Source of the DNA: Pseudomonas campi
GTDB lineage: Bacteria; Pseudomonadota; Gammaproteobacteria; Pseudomonadales; Pseudomonadaceae
DNA: 64,000 bases
NCBI RefSeq assembly: GCF_013200955.2
Contig: NZ_CP053697.2
Coordinates: forward strand, 3,968,001-4,032,000
Direction of reading: 5' to 3'
Both the position numbers and the translations under genes were made by a program. The notes under the pieces are model-generated. The model had not been told where the DNA came from. It saw only the letters and a list, made by a program, of their open reading frames with translations, and did no database searches. Shown piece by piece: positions 35,935-44,980 of this stretch (the stretch's first letter is position 1; every line of letters begins with the position of its first letter).

Positions 35935-36450
35935 GCTTCTGGTTTCGCCTCCCGGCGAGTTACTTTCTCTTTGCTCGCGCGAAAGAGAAAGTAACCAAAG
36001 AGAAAGCGCGCCCGACATCCGGCCCCGCCTGCGGCGGGGTTCCCTACCTCCGGTGCCGCTCCGGGGGCCCGGCATACACGGGCCATCCATGGCCCGTTAT
36101 GCCTCTCGCCGCATCCCTGCGGCTCGTCCCCCTACGCAACACCTCCAGTCGGCCTCCTGACGGGGCTGGGCTCCGAGTGGCCTGATGCTTTTCCAGACGC
36201 AGAACTTCCAGGCAACACCAAACGCCCCGTGCAGAAGGGCGAGCGGAATCGTTGCGTAAGGGGTTGAGCGACATGGATGTCGCGAGAGCGCCGATGGGCC
36301 AGGGATGGCCCTTCGGCGCGGGCCCCTGGAGCGACGATGGAGGGAGCGGACCCGGAGCGAAGCGTAGGGCCGGATGATCGGGGAAAGCGTTTTTGCTTAC
36401 TTTTTCCGCGTTTGGAAAAAGTGAGTCGCCCGGGAGGGCGAAACCAGAGC
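35935..36450. repeat. about 516-bp imperfect palindrome with terminal inverted repeats
   Basis: Ends GCTTCTGGTTTCGCCTCCCGG (35935) and, inverted, GCTCTGGTTTCGCCCTCCCGG (to 36450). Each end carries its own hairpin: GTTACTTTCTCTTT/AAAGAGAAAGTAAC (35959-35995) and CTTACTTTTTCC/GGAAAAAGTGAG (36396-36425). Inner blocks also mirror each other, such as CCTACGCAAC (36131) and GTTGCGTAAG (36251), giving a common centre near 36193. No credible gene inside. Similar intergenic repeats occur in other Pseudomonas, from memory. It makes up most of the 989-bp gap after glcB; 36451-36657 shows nothing recognisable. Confidence 0.75.
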
Positions 36451-36657
36451 TATCGACTTGCTCGATAAACAGCTGCGCATCGAGGCAAGGCAACCTCACA
36501 CAAACGTGCCAGCCCTGCGTCAATCATCATCTCCCCCTGATTCCGCGAAGAACCATTTTTATGCCCGGGGAACAGCCTCCGCTAACGGGGCACTCTTAGT
36601 GGACGGGCCTCGCGCAGACACTGGCAGCCAGAGCGCGGCTGAGCCGCCCCGGCGCTT

Positions 36658-36799
36658 AGAACCTGTCCACGATCTTTTGGACTAGAGCCAGACAAGGCAA
36701 AAACAGGTGAGGAAGCGGAGTTTACGAGCTGTAAATGAGCATTCCGAGCCTGTTTTTAACGCGGTATGGCCGACGGACAGGAGATCGTGGACAGGTTCT
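36658..36799. repeat. 142-bp palindrome family, copy c
   Basis: Arms AGAACCTGTCCACGATCT and AGATCGTGGACAGGTTCT pair perfectly or nearly so. Inner stem AAAAACAGG/CCTGTTTTT; core GAGGAAGCGGAGTTTACGAG and CTGTAAATGAGCATTCCGAG. Its right end contributes to the TAG stop of the gene at 36798. Confidence 0.92.
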
Positions 36800-37508
36800 A
36801 CTCCAGGCTCACGCCATGCTGCTGGTACAGCGCCTGCACCCAGCCTTCGTGGTACATCTGCTGCAAGCTCGTCTGCAGGCGCTGCAGCAGCGCTGGATCA
36901 AGCTGCGGATGGCAGGCGATGTCTTCCATCAGCGTCAGGAAGGGCAGCACCTCACGCGGTGCGGGCTTGGCCCCCAGCGCGTGAACCACCGCCGCGCTGG
37001 TCGCCCACAGCCGCGCGCGGCTGCGCTGCAGCATGCTCAGGTTGAGCGACTCCTTGTTCGAATAGAGCACGTCGAGACCGACACCCTGCAGGTAGTCACC
37101 CGCCCCCGAACCCTGATGACTGAGGATGCGCAGGCCACGCGCCTGCTCCAGGCTGTCCAGCTGCAGGTCGTCATCGGCCTTGGCGTACAGTCCCAGGCGC
37201 GAGATCAGCAGCGGACCGACCCAAGCGTAGTAGGGCTCGCGTTCCTGGCGGCGCTCGACCAGCAACACGCAACCGTTGGACTCCTGCTGGACCTTCACCA
37301 GGGCGCGCTGCAGCGGCAGAAAACTTAACTGGTAGGAGATGCCGGCACGCCGAAACAGCTCGCGGGTCAACTCGGGCACCAGCCCGGCACCCTGACCATC
37401 GAGGCTCTGCTGCACCAGCGGTGGCCGCTCCCAGGCAAACAGCTCGATCTCGGCGGCTGCGCTCGGCAGGCTGAGCAGGCTCAGCAACAACAGGCTAATC
37501 CCACGCAC
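36798..37508 (-). CDS. periplasmic substrate-binding protein, orphan (HisJ/SBP_bac_3-like)
   Basis: A 236-residue secreted protein; signal peptide ends near SLPSAAAE. The mature start IELFAWERPPLVQQS and PELTRELFRRAGISYQLSFLP, RALVKVQQESNG and WVGPLLISRLGLYAK match amino-acid-type binding proteins. It overlaps the 3' end of the larger binding-protein gene by 14 bases, so the pair is translationally coupled. No permease or ATPase gene is nearby. The stop TAG coincides with the edge of palindrome copy c. Confidence 0.8.
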   Translation of the reverse strand: MRGISLLLLSLLSLPSAAAEIELFAWERPPLVQQSLDGQGAGLVPELTRELFRRAGISYQLSFLPLQRALVKVQQESNGCVLLVERRQEREPYYAWVGPLLISRLGLYAKADDDLQLDSLEQARGLRILSHQGSGAGDYLQGVGLDVLYSNKESLNLSMLQRSRARLWATSAAVVHALGAKPAPREVLPFLTLMEDIACHPQLDPALLQRLQTSLQQMYHEGWVQALYQQHGVSLE

Positions 37509-39174
37509 GCAAGGCCTCCTGGTACTTCAGGGTGCGGCCAGGCGGGCGCTCATCCGCCAGTTGCGGCCAGGGCGCGCCCGGCTGCGGCAACCAGTACTGC
37601 GCCCCGCGCGGTGGATTGAGCTGCGGTGCACAAGGGTTCTGCTGGCGCTGAGCCACAACCTGCAGGTGCTGGTCGAAGGCGACCGCCAGGTTGTGCAGCG
37701 CCTGCGCCGCGCTGAGCTTGCCGCTGATCGCCGGGTGCAGCTGACGCCACCACAGGCTGGCCATGCCGCTGTAGTCCGGCACATTGGCCCCGGTGGGGGT
37801 CCAGCGCCGCGCCGCGCGGCTGCGGTAGAACTCGACCAGGCCACCGAGGCGCGGCGCCTCGGCGAGCAGGGCCGGGGAGTCCAGGTCGGAGCGGCGGATC
37901 GGCGTCAGCCCGACCAGGGTCTTGCGCAGCGACACGCTTTTGGCGGTGACGAACTGGGCATACAGCCAAGCCGCCTGGCGCTGGCGCAGCGGCGTCGTGT
38001 TGAGCAGGGTCCAGGCGCCGACATCCTGATAGCCGGACTTCATGCCGTCCTGCCAGTAAGCGCCGCGCGGCGACGGCGCGACCCGCCATTTGGGCTTGCC
38101 TTCGCCATCCACCACCGGCGTACCGGGCTTGGTGTAGTCGGCGGTGAAAGCGGTGTACCAGAAGATCTGCTGGGCCACGTGGCCCTGGGCGGCGATATTG
38201 CCGGCCTGATTGAAGCTCATCTGCTGCGCCTCAGGCGGGGCATAGCGCTTGAGCCAGTCGACATACTGCTGCACCGCATAGACCGCCGCCGGGCTGTCCA
38301 GCGCGCCGCCACGGGCCATGCTGGCGCCCGCCGGGCGACAGCCTTCGACGCGAATACCCCAGTCGTCCACCGGCAGGCCGTTGGGTAAACCGAGGTCGGC
38401 CACCCCGGCCATGCCCAGCCAGGCATCGGACAGGCGCCAGCCCAGCGAGGGGTCGTAGCCACCGTAGTCCATGTGGCCATAGACGCGCTGGCCATCGATC
38501 TCGCCGACCTGCTCGGTGAAGAAGGCCGCGATGTCCTCATAGGCCGACCAGTTCTGCGGCACATCCAGCTCGTAGCCATAGCGCTCGCGAAATGCCTGGC
38601 GCAGTTCCGGGCGCTCGAACCAGTCCTGGCGATACCAGTAGAGATTGGCGAACTGCTGGTCCGGCAGTTGGTAGAGCTTGCCGTCCGGCGCGGTGACGAA
38701 GGGCAGGCCGATGAAATCGGCGAGGTCGAGGGTCGGTGAGGTGACGCTGGCGCCGGCGCCGGCGATGAAGTCGGAGAGCACCAGCACCTGGCCATCACGA
38801 AAGTGCTGACCGAGCAGGTCGCTGTCGCTGACATAGGCATCGTAGAGAGGCAGGCCGGTCTGCTGCTGGGTGCGCAGCTTGTTCACCACGTCGTCCTCGC
38901 CACTGATCTCGTGGATCACGCGAATACCGGTGAGCCTGCTGAACAACGGCGCCAGCACCGTCGCCTCGTACCAGTGGGTGGGGATGTGCTCGGCGATGAC
39001 GCGCACCTGCACCCCCGCAAACGGCTTGCCCGCGGCGGCGAACCAGGCCAGCTCGGCGCGCTGCTCGGCGGCCGCCAGGGAGCTGGGTTGCAGCTCGGCG
39101 ATGGCTTCCTGCAGGGGGTTGGCGGCGTGGGTCAGGGTACTGAACAGCAAGACGAGCCACATCACGGAGCGCAT
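37495..39174 (-). CDS. large extracellular solute-binding protein (carbohydrate type), orphan
   Basis: A 559-residue secreted protein with a signal peptide (MWLVLLFSTLTHAA). The body resembles family-1 solute-binding proteins: FAGVQVRVIAEHIPTHWYEA, NLYWYRQDWFERPELRQAF, PQNWSAYEDIAAFF, then DVGAWTLLNTTPLRQRQAAW. At 559 residues it is longer than maltose-type proteins (about 400), like some polyol or glycerol binding proteins. The ATG at 39174 has AAGGAG six bases upstream. No transporter subunits adjoin it. Confidence 0.8.
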   Translation of the reverse strand: MRSVMWLVLLFSTLTHAANPLQEAIAELQPSSLAAAEQRAELAWFAAAGKPFAGVQVRVIAEHIPTHWYEATVLAPLFSRLTGIRVIHEISGEDDVVNKLRTQQQTGLPLYDAYVSDSDLLGQHFRDGQVLVLSDFIAGAGASVTSPTLDLADFIGLPFVTAPDGKLYQLPDQQFANLYWYRQDWFERPELRQAFRERYGYELDVPQNWSAYEDIAAFFTEQVGEIDGQRVYGHMDYGGYDPSLGWRLSDAWLGMAGVADLGLPNGLPVDDWGIRVEGCRPAGASMARGGALDSPAAVYAVQQYVDWLKRYAPPEAQQMSFNQAGNIAAQGHVAQQIFWYTAFTADYTKPGTPVVDGEGKPKWRVAPSPRGAYWQDGMKSGYQDVGAWTLLNTTPLRQRQAAWLYAQFVTAKSVSLRKTLVGLTPIRRSDLDSPALLAEAPRLGGLVEFYRSRAARRWTPTGANVPDYSGMASLWWRQLHPAISGKLSAAQALHNLAVAFDQHLQVVAQRQQNPCAPQLNPPRGAQYWLPQPGAPWPQLADERPPGRTLKYQEALRAWD

Positions 39175-39354
39175 TCGTCTCTCCTTTTTCTTATCAGGCC
39201 ATTCTAGTGCGGCATCTGCCGTTCGTCCCTCCAACCGCCCCAATACCGACGCAAATATGGCGATTTGCCCCAGTTGGCGGGCAGAAACGCGGTTTTCTGG
39301 CTATAGCAATACGGAGGTCGGCCGACAGTTAGGGCAGACCAGCATAAATACGCA

Positions 39355-39371
39355 TGGTCAAACCATGACCA
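39355..39371. promoter_or_regulatory. small dyad upstream of the chemoreceptor gene
   Basis: TGGTCA-AACCA-TGACCA, a perfect 6-bp inverted repeat 67-83 bp before the chemoreceptor start. Regulator unknown. Confidence 0.35.
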
Positions 39372-39437
39372 ATAAGTGGCCTCTAGCTACTAACTGGCTT
39401 CCTGTACACTTCGCGCCCCCATTTGGGTACACCTGCC

Positions 39438-41060
39438 ATGTTGAAGAATCTGTCGCTGACCCTGAAGTTGTCGCTGTTACCCGCCGTTGCCTTGTGCGGA
39501 CTGTTGCTCTATGTGGGCTACAGCTCGTTGCAGCTGGCGGATAACGATGTGCGCCTGGTGACGCTGGAAACCCACAGTTTTCCTACCCTGGAGAAAGCCG
39601 ACGCGGTGATCTTCCAGTTCTCGCGCCTGCCCGGCCTGTTCAACAACGCGGTGGCCGCCGGCGAGCTGGCGACCCTCGACGATGCGCGCAAGGTGCTCGC
39701 AGAAATCGCCAGCAAGCAGCAGGAGCTGCAGGGCCTGGCCAAGGACAACCCGACCCGCAGCGATGAACTGCAAGGTTGGCGCAGCGCCATCCAGCGCTAT
39801 GCCGACAATGCCCTGGCCGCCTCCGAGCAACTGGTCAAGGGCAGCGCCAGCTTCGAGGACCTGCGCCCCAGCCTCGACCGCATGGCCACTGACCTGAGCC
39901 AGGCACAGCAGCTCGGCGACGTCTTCCGCGCCCATGCCTACGAAGACTTCCAGACCACCCTGGCGCAGGCGCGCACCGACAACGCCACCACCACCCGCGT
40001 CGGCTATGGCCTGTCGATCCTGCTGGTGGCGCTGGTCAGCATCGGCTCGGTACTGGTGATCCGCGGCATCATGGGCAACGTGCATGGCGTGATCGACTCG
40101 CTGAAAGCCATCGCCCGTGGCGAAGGCGACCTGACCCGGCGGGTCAATGTCGACTCGAATGACGAGATCGGCGAGATGATCCAGCTGTTCAACCGCTTCC
40201 TGGAAAAACTCCAGGGCACCATCCGCCAGACCATCGATGCCGCCAGCCCGCTGGGGCAGATGTCGCAGGAGCTGTATCAGCTGACCCAGGGCGCCAAGCA
40301 GAACGCCCAGTCGCAGCAGCACCACACCGACTCGATCGGCCGCGATATCCAGACCATGACCAGCAGCATTCAGGAAGTCGCCCACCGCTCCCAGCAGGCC
40401 TCCGAAGAAGCCAATGCCGCGGCCCGCCAGGCGGAAACCGCACGGCAGAATATCGGCAGCCTGTCGACCAGCATCAGCGACCTGGGCAGCAGCGTGATGA
40501 GCGCCGTGCAGGCCATGGAGCAACTCGAAGAAGAAACCCAGCAGGTCGGCTCGGTGCTCACCGTGATCCGCAGCATCGCCGAACAGACCAACCTGCTGGC
40601 GCTCAACGCCGCCATCGAAGCGGCCCGTGCCGGCGAGCAGGGCCGTGGTTTTGCCGTGGTCGCCGACGAGGTGCGCAACCTGGCGCAGAAGACCGCCGCC
40701 TCCACCGCCGAGATCCAGCAGATCATCCAGCGCCTGCAGAGCAGCGCCAACGGCGTGCTCAACGTGATGACCAGCAACGGCGAGAAGGCCCAGGCCAGCA
40801 TCGAGCGCTCGGTACAGGCCACCCAGGTGCTCGAAGCGATTGCCCAGGCCGTCGGCCAGATCAACCAGCTCAACGCCGGCATCGCTCAGTTCACCCATGA
40901 GCAGATCGGCCTGTCGAGTTCGATCCAACAAGAAACCCAAGTGTTGCAGCAGGACGCACAAGCAACCGCACAGGGGGCCGAGGCCACTGCCCGTCTAGGC
41001 GAGCAACTGGTCAGCACAGGGGATCACCTGCGCGCGGCGACGGCCCAATTCCGCGTTTAA
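39438..41060 (+). CDS. methyl-accepting chemotaxis protein
   Basis: A 540-residue transducer. TM1 at about residues 9-29, a helical periplasmic sensor domain (30-190) without a PAS/Cache look, TM2 at about 193-215, HAMP, then a signalling domain with the conserved tip [20 protein letters not shown] and [18 protein letters not shown] near residue 390-420. It probably senses a ligand bound by a periplasmic protein or directly. Porin and PstS-like genes follow closely on the same strand. Start at 39438 gives a short cytoplasmic [13 protein letters not shown]. Confidence 0.93.
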   Translation: MLKNLSLTLKLSLLPAVALCGLLLYVGYSSLQLADNDVRLVTLETHSFPTLEKADAVIFQFSRLPGLFNNAVAAGELATLDDARKVLAEIASKQQELQGLAKDNPTRSDELQGWRSAIQRYADNALAASEQLVKGSASFEDLRPSLDRMATDLSQAQQLGDVFRAHAYEDFQTTLAQARTDNATTTRVGYGLSILLVALVSIGSVLVIRGIMGNVHGVIDSLKAIARGEGDLTRRVNVDSNDEIGEMIQLFNRFLEKLQGTIRQTIDAASPLGQMSQELYQLTQGAKQNAQSQQHHTDSIGRDIQTMTSSIQEVAHRSQQASEEANAAARQAETARQNIGSLSTSISDLGSSVMSAVQAMEQLEEETQQVGSVLTVIRSIAEQTNLLALNAAIEAARAGEQGRGFAVVADEVRNLAQKTAASTAEIQQIIQRLQSSANGVLNVMTSNGEKAQASIERSVQATQVLEAIAQAVGQINQLNAGIAQFTHEQIGLSSSIQQETQVLQQDAQATAQGAEATARLGEQLVSTGDHLRAATAQFRV

Positions 41061-41083
41061 TCCTTTCAACGGAGCATCACCGC

Positions 41084-42241
41084 ATGACTACTGCCCGCGT
41101 CCTCGGCCTGGCCCTCTGCCTTGCCAGCACCTCGGCATTCGCGCTGGAACAAGGCGAAGCCCTCATCAACGGTTTCGGCACCGTCGGCATCACCCACCTG
41201 GGTGGCGAAGACGATGGCCGTGGCTACGGCATCTCCGGCCAGACCAACGACTCCTGGCGTGGCGACCAGCTGAGCAAGTTTGGCGCCCAGCTGACCTACG
41301 GCGTCACCGACACCGTCGGCCTGACCCTGCAGACCACCGCCAAGGCCTACAGCGACGAGTGGAAGGCCAACTTGGAGTGGGCCTACCTGTCCTGGCAGAG
41401 CACCGACAACCTGATGCTGCGTTTCGGCCGCCTGCGCACCCCGGTGTACATGTACTCCGAGAGCATCGACGTGGGCTTCGCCTACCCCTGGCTGCGCCTA
41501 CCCGACGAGGTCTACAGCCAAGTCCAGCTGTCCAACTACGAAGGCGCCGACCTGGTTTACAACCTGCCGCTGTCCTTCGCCACCGTCTCGTTCCAGGTCG
41601 CTGGCGGCGCCGCCAAGAACCGTGACTACTATCTGTACGACGACGAGTTCGACATCGACTACGACAACGTCTTTGGCGCCAGCGTAAGCCTGGCCACCAA
41701 CGACTACGGTACCTTGCGCGTCGGCTACACCGAAGCCGACATCGAAACCGACATCTCCGGCAGCTTCGTCGACATCTTCGGCAACCCGAGCTCGGCCACC
41801 CTGCTGGCGCTGGACAAGGACACCGGCAAGTTCACCTCCATCGGCTACCAGTACGACAACGGTACCTGGCTGACCGCCAACGAGTGGACCAGCCGCGTGA
41901 TCGAGAACGACAACGCGCACAGCACCGACTCCTTCTACCTGATGGGTGGCCGCCGCTTCGGCGACTTCCTGACCCATGTCACCTATGCCCAGCTGGACGA
42001 GGATGATGGTCGCCAGAACTCCTGGACCCTCGGCCTGAACTACAACATCCTGCCGACCGTGGTGCTGAAGGGCGAATACAAGCGCGTGGACACCAACGGT
42101 GGCTACGACGGCGTGTTCGTGCGTGACGCCCAGGAGCTCTACGACAACACCGTCAACGAACGCACCAACGGCCTCCTCGGCGTGCCGGCCCGCAACTACG
42201 ACGGCGATATCATCAGCGCCGGCGTCGACTTCGTATTCTGA
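41084..42241 (+). CDS. outer-membrane porin-like protein
   Basis: A 385-residue beta-barrel protein with a signal peptide (STSAFA-LE near residue 21). Repeated amphipathic strands (LSKFGAQLTYGVTDTVGLTL, LMLRFGRLRTPVYMYSES) and terminal Phe in SAGVDFVF are typical of porins; FGRLRTP is the DcaP/OprP-like strand-turn motif. It lies 23 bp after the chemoreceptor and 11 bp before the PstS-like gene, so all three look co-transcribed. Substrate unknown. Confidence 0.82.
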   Translation: MTTARVLGLALCLASTSAFALEQGEALINGFGTVGITHLGGEDDGRGYGISGQTNDSWRGDQLSKFGAQLTYGVTDTVGLTLQTTAKAYSDEWKANLEWAYLSWQSTDNLMLRFGRLRTPVYMYSESIDVGFAYPWLRLPDEVYSQVQLSNYEGADLVYNLPLSFATVSFQVAGGAAKNRDYYLYDDEFDIDYDNVFGASVSLATNDYGTLRVGYTEADIETDISGSFVDIFGNPSSATLLALDKDTGKFTSIGYQYDNGTWLTANEWTSRVIENDNAHSTDSFYLMGGRRFGDFLTHVTYAQLDEDDGRQNSWTLGLNYNILPTVVLKGEYKRVDTNGGYDGVFVRDAQELYDNTVNERTNGLLGVPARNYDGDIISAGVDFVF

Positions 42242-42252
42242 GGAGCATGCAC

Positions 42253-42672
42253 ATGAAGCAGTCCATCCGCATTCTCCTGGCCGCCGCCAGCCTGGGCGCC
42301 GCTGCCCTGGCCCAGATCGGCATGGCCCAGGCCGAAGTTGCCGTGATCGTCAACGCCGGTTCCTCGGCTGCGCCGTCGCAGGCCGATGTCGCCAACATCT
42401 TCCTGGGCAAGAACAAGTCGCTGAAAGGCGTCGACCAGAAAGACTGGAACCCGACCAAGGAGAAGTTCTACGCCACGGTCACCAGCAAGAGTGAAGCGCA
42501 GCTGAAGTCCTACTGGTCCGGCCTGGTGTTCACCGGCAAGGGCCAGCCGCTGCCGAGCGTGGCCGGCGATGCCGAGGTGGTGGCCAAGGTCGCCGCCGAA
42601 GCCGATGCCATCGGCTATGTCGACAAGGCCGCGGTCACCGACCAGGTGAAAGTGCTGCTGACCCTGCCGTAA
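42253..42672 (+). CDS. small PstS-like periplasmic binding protein
   Basis: A 139-residue secreted protein; signal peptide ends near GMAQAE. The mature part (VAVIVNAGSSAAPSQADVANIFLGK, PTKEKFYATV, GDAEVVAKVAAEADAIGYVDK) resembles one lobe of the phosphate-type PBP family and is much shorter than PstS (over 320). The ATG at 42253 was chosen over 42247 because GGAG then lies seven bases upstream. Ends at a strong terminator. Confidence 0.82.
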   Translation: MKQSIRILLAAASLGAAALAQIGMAQAEVAVIVNAGSSAAPSQADVANIFLGKNKSLKGVDQKDWNPTKEKFYATVTSKSEAQLKSYWSGLVFTGKGQPLPSVAGDAEVVAKVAAEADAIGYVDKAAVTDQVKVLLTLP

Positions 42673-42690
42673 GACGGGGTCGTGGTGAAG

Positions 42691-42722
42691 AAGCCGACGG
42701 GGCAACCCGTCGGCTTTTTTAT
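42691..42722 (+). terminator. rho-independent terminator of the chemoreceptor-porin operon
   Basis: AGCCGACGGG-GCAA-CCCGTCGGCT followed by TTTTTT. Confidence 0.93.
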
Positions 42723-42732
42723 TGCCCGTTGA

Positions 42733-43656
42733 TCAGGCGCCGCGCCACTCGCGCGCGGCCTGCAGGAGAAACTCGACGAATACCCGCACGCGGATCGGCA
42801 CATGGCGGCCGTGGGGATAGAGCAAGGTAAACGGCCGCGAGCGCCCGGCAAAAGGCTGCAGCACTTCCACCAGCTCGCCACTGGCCAGCTGCCGCTCGAC
42901 GATGAAGCGGTAGGTCTGGAACAGGCCGGCGCCGCTGCTGGCCAGGGTCACGCCGCCAAGCACATCGTCGGCGCAGCAGTAGTTGCCCGCGGTAAAGATC
43001 TCCCGCTCGCGCCCCTGCTCATTGAACAGCCAGGAAATCTTCCGCCCGCTGCTGGGCAGCTCGAACTGGATGCATTCGTGCTGTGCCAGCTCATCCAGGC
43101 CCTGCGGCGTACCGGCCTGCTGCAGATAGGCCGGCGTCGCCACCACCACCAGCGCCGCCTCCTCCAGCGGCCGGGCGATCAGCCCCGAGTCCGGCTGGGC
43201 GCGCACGCGAATGGCCAGGTCGTAGCCTTCCTCGACGAAGTCGACATTGCGGTTGCTCAGGTGCACCTCCACCTTCACCCCCGGATAGCGCTGGCGGAAC
43301 GCCGGCAACAGCGGCAGCACGCGGTGATGGCCATAGGTGGTGGGCAGGCTGATGCGCAACGTGCCGGCCGCCTCCAGCTGTTGCCCGCTGACCTGGCGCT
43401 CGGCTTCGATCAGCTGGCTCAGCGCCTGCCGGCATTGCTCGAAGTAGCCCCGGCCACCTTCGGTCAGGCGGATGTGCCTGGTGGTGCGGACGAACAGGCG
43501 CACGCCCAGCCGTGCCTCCAGGCGGCCCACCGAACGGCTGACCGCAGCCGGCGTCACCCCGGCGACCTGGGCCGCCGCGGTGAAACCGCCCAGCTCGGCC
43601 GCCAGGCAGAACAGTTCGATGCTGCCGAGCTGCACCTCGTCGAAGCTGCGCCTCAT
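42733..43656 (-). CDS. LysR family transcriptional regulator
   Basis: A 307-residue regulator. Winged helix-turn-helix at residues 10-70 (SIELFCLAAELGGFTAAAQ, TPAAVSRSVGRLEARLGVRLF), with a LysR substrate domain from about 95. It is divergent from the SDR-tautomerase pair with 143 bp between starts, the usual layout for a LysR controlling its neighbour. The inducer is unknown. Confidence 0.92.
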   Translation of the reverse strand: MRRSFDEVQLGSIELFCLAAELGGFTAAAQVAGVTPAAVSRSVGRLEARLGVRLFVRTTRHIRLTEGGRGYFEQCRQALSQLIEAERQVSGQQLEAAGTLRISLPTTYGHHRVLPLLPAFRQRYPGVKVEVHLSNRNVDFVEEGYDLAIRVRAQPDSGLIARPLEEAALVVVATPAYLQQAGTPQGLDELAQHECIQFELPSSGRKISWLFNEQGREREIFTAGNYCCADDVLGGVTLASSGAGLFQTYRFIVERQLASGELVEVLQPFAGRSRPFTLLYPHGRHVPIRVRVFVEFLLQAAREWRGA

Positions 43657-43799
43657 GGATTAGTTACACCAGGTATCAAGTGAAGTGATCAGCGGCAGAT
43701 TTATCAGCTTCTGGCGCATGAATACAGTGTCTCGCAACAGGACGCGGATCTTGAAACCGAGCCTGCGGACTTCCGACTTACCTTCGAGAGAGCGAGATC

Positions 43800-44540
43800 A
43801 TGCCCAGCAGCCCCACGAAAACAGTGATCATCACCGGCGCCTCCAGCGGCATCGGCCTGGCCATTGCCCGCACCTTCCTCGACCACGGCTACAACGTGGT
43901 CGGAAATGCGCGCAACGCCGCGCGCCTGCAACAAGCCGCCGTGCAACTGGAGCGCCCCGAACGCTTCCTCGGCGTGGCCGGTGACATCGGCGAGCCGGCC
44001 ACCGCTCGCCAGCTGGTCGACGCCGCCGTGCAGCGTTTCGGCCAAGTCGACGTGCTGGTCAACAACGCCGGCATCTTCAACGCCAAGCCGTTCACCGACT
44101 ATTCCGTGGAGGAGATCGACGCGCTGATCAGCACCAACCTCAAGGGCGTGGTGTACGCCTCGCAGGCGGTGGCGGCACACATGATCCCGCGGCGCCGCGG
44201 GCATATCGTCAACATCACCGCGAGCATCGCCCTGCAGCCCAGCATCAAGGTGCCGGCGACCCTGCCGGTGCTGCTCAAGGGCGGCCTCAACCAGGCCACC
44301 CGCGCCCTGGCCCTGGAACTGTCGCCGCACAATATCCAGGTCAACGCGGTGGCGCCAGGCATCGTCGATACGCCGATGTACAGCGCCGAGCAGCACGCCT
44401 TTCTCAATACCCTGCAACCGGCCGGGCGCATCGCCCGCGCCAGTGAAATCGCCGACGCCGTGCTCTACCTCAGCCAGGCGGCCTTCACCACCGGCGCCGT
44501 GCTGCCGGTGGACGGCGGCATGAGCAGCGGCACCTGGTAA
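43800..44540 (+). CDS. SDR family oxidoreductase lacking the catalytic Tyr
   Basis: A 246-residue short-chain dehydrogenase fold. The cofactor motif TGASSGIG (residues 12-19) and NNAG (about 88-91) are intact. The active-site region reads ITASIALQPSIKVPATLP then VLLKGGLNQATRAL: the Lys is present, but the residue four before it is Pro, not Tyr. Related SDRs with this gap exist, from memory. It precedes the tautomerase gene by 33 bp and is divergent from the LysR gene. Confidence 0.88.
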   Translation: MPSSPTKTVIITGASSGIGLAIARTFLDHGYNVVGNARNAARLQQAAVQLERPERFLGVAGDIGEPATARQLVDAAVQRFGQVDVLVNNAGIFNAKPFTDYSVEEIDALISTNLKGVVYASQAVAAHMIPRRRGHIVNITASIALQPSIKVPATLPVLLKGGLNQATRALALELSPHNIQVNAVAPGIVDTPMYSAEQHAFLNTLQPAGRIARASEIADAVLYLSQAAFTTGAVLPVDGGMSSGTW

Positions 44541-44573
44541 GCCCCCGAATCATCACCCACGAGGAACCACAAC

Positions 44574-44780
44574 ATGCCCTTTGTCAGCGTCCGCATCACC
44601 AAGGACGGCGTCAGCCGCGAGCAGAAAGCCCAGGTCATCGCCGAAATCACCGAAACCCTGCAACGGGTGCTGAACAAGCGCCCGGAGCTGACCCATATCG
44701 TCATCGAGGAAGTGGATACCGATAACTGGGGCTACGCCGGCATGACCACCACCGAGTACCGCAGCCAGCAACCCGGCTGA
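44574..44780 (+). CDS. 4-oxalocrotonate tautomerase family protein
   Basis: A 68-residue protein with Pro directly after the initiator Met (PFVSVRITKDGVSREQK), the catalytic base of the family, and VIEEVDTDNWGYAGMT near the C terminus. It forms small oligomers that tautomerise keto-enol acids. It is co-transcribed with the SDR gene. Confidence 0.9.
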   Translation: MPFVSVRITKDGVSREQKAQVIAEITETLQRVLNKRPELTHIVIEEVDTDNWGYAGMTTTEYRSQQPG

Positions 44781-44798
44781 CTGATCCGATAGGCTGTA

Positions 44799-44940
44799 AG
44801 AACCTGTTTACGATCTTCTGAATTAGAGCCAGACAAGGCAAAAACGGCCGAGGAAGCGCAGTTTACGAGCTGTAAATGAGCATTCCGAGGCCGTTTTTAA
44901 CGCGGTATGGCCGCGAGTCAGGAGATCGTAAACAGGTTCG
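44799..44940. repeat. 142-bp palindrome family, copy d
   Basis: Arms AGAACCTGTTTACGATCT and AGATCGTAAACAGGTTC. Inner stem AAAAACGGCC/GGCCGTTTTT with core GAGGAAGCGCAGTTTACGAGCTGTAAATGAGCATTCCGAG split across the loop. It lies between the tautomerase stop and its terminator. Confidence 0.93.
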
Positions 44941-44943
44941 AAG

Positions 44944-44976
44944 AGGCCCGGGTGGATTATCCACCCGGGCCTTTTT
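44944..44976 (+). terminator. rho-independent terminator downstream of the SDR-tautomerase unit
   Basis: AGGCCCGGGTGGA-TTA-TCCACCCGGGCCT followed by TTTTT on the plus strand. It is 163 bp after the tautomerase stop, with palindrome copy d in between. Confidence 0.85.
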
Positions 44977-44980
44977 GCTT

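Noticed and set aside
35748-36523. Several 60-160 codon frames in the region after glcB
   Set aside because: They run through hairpins of the 516-bp palindrome on both strands with no coding character.
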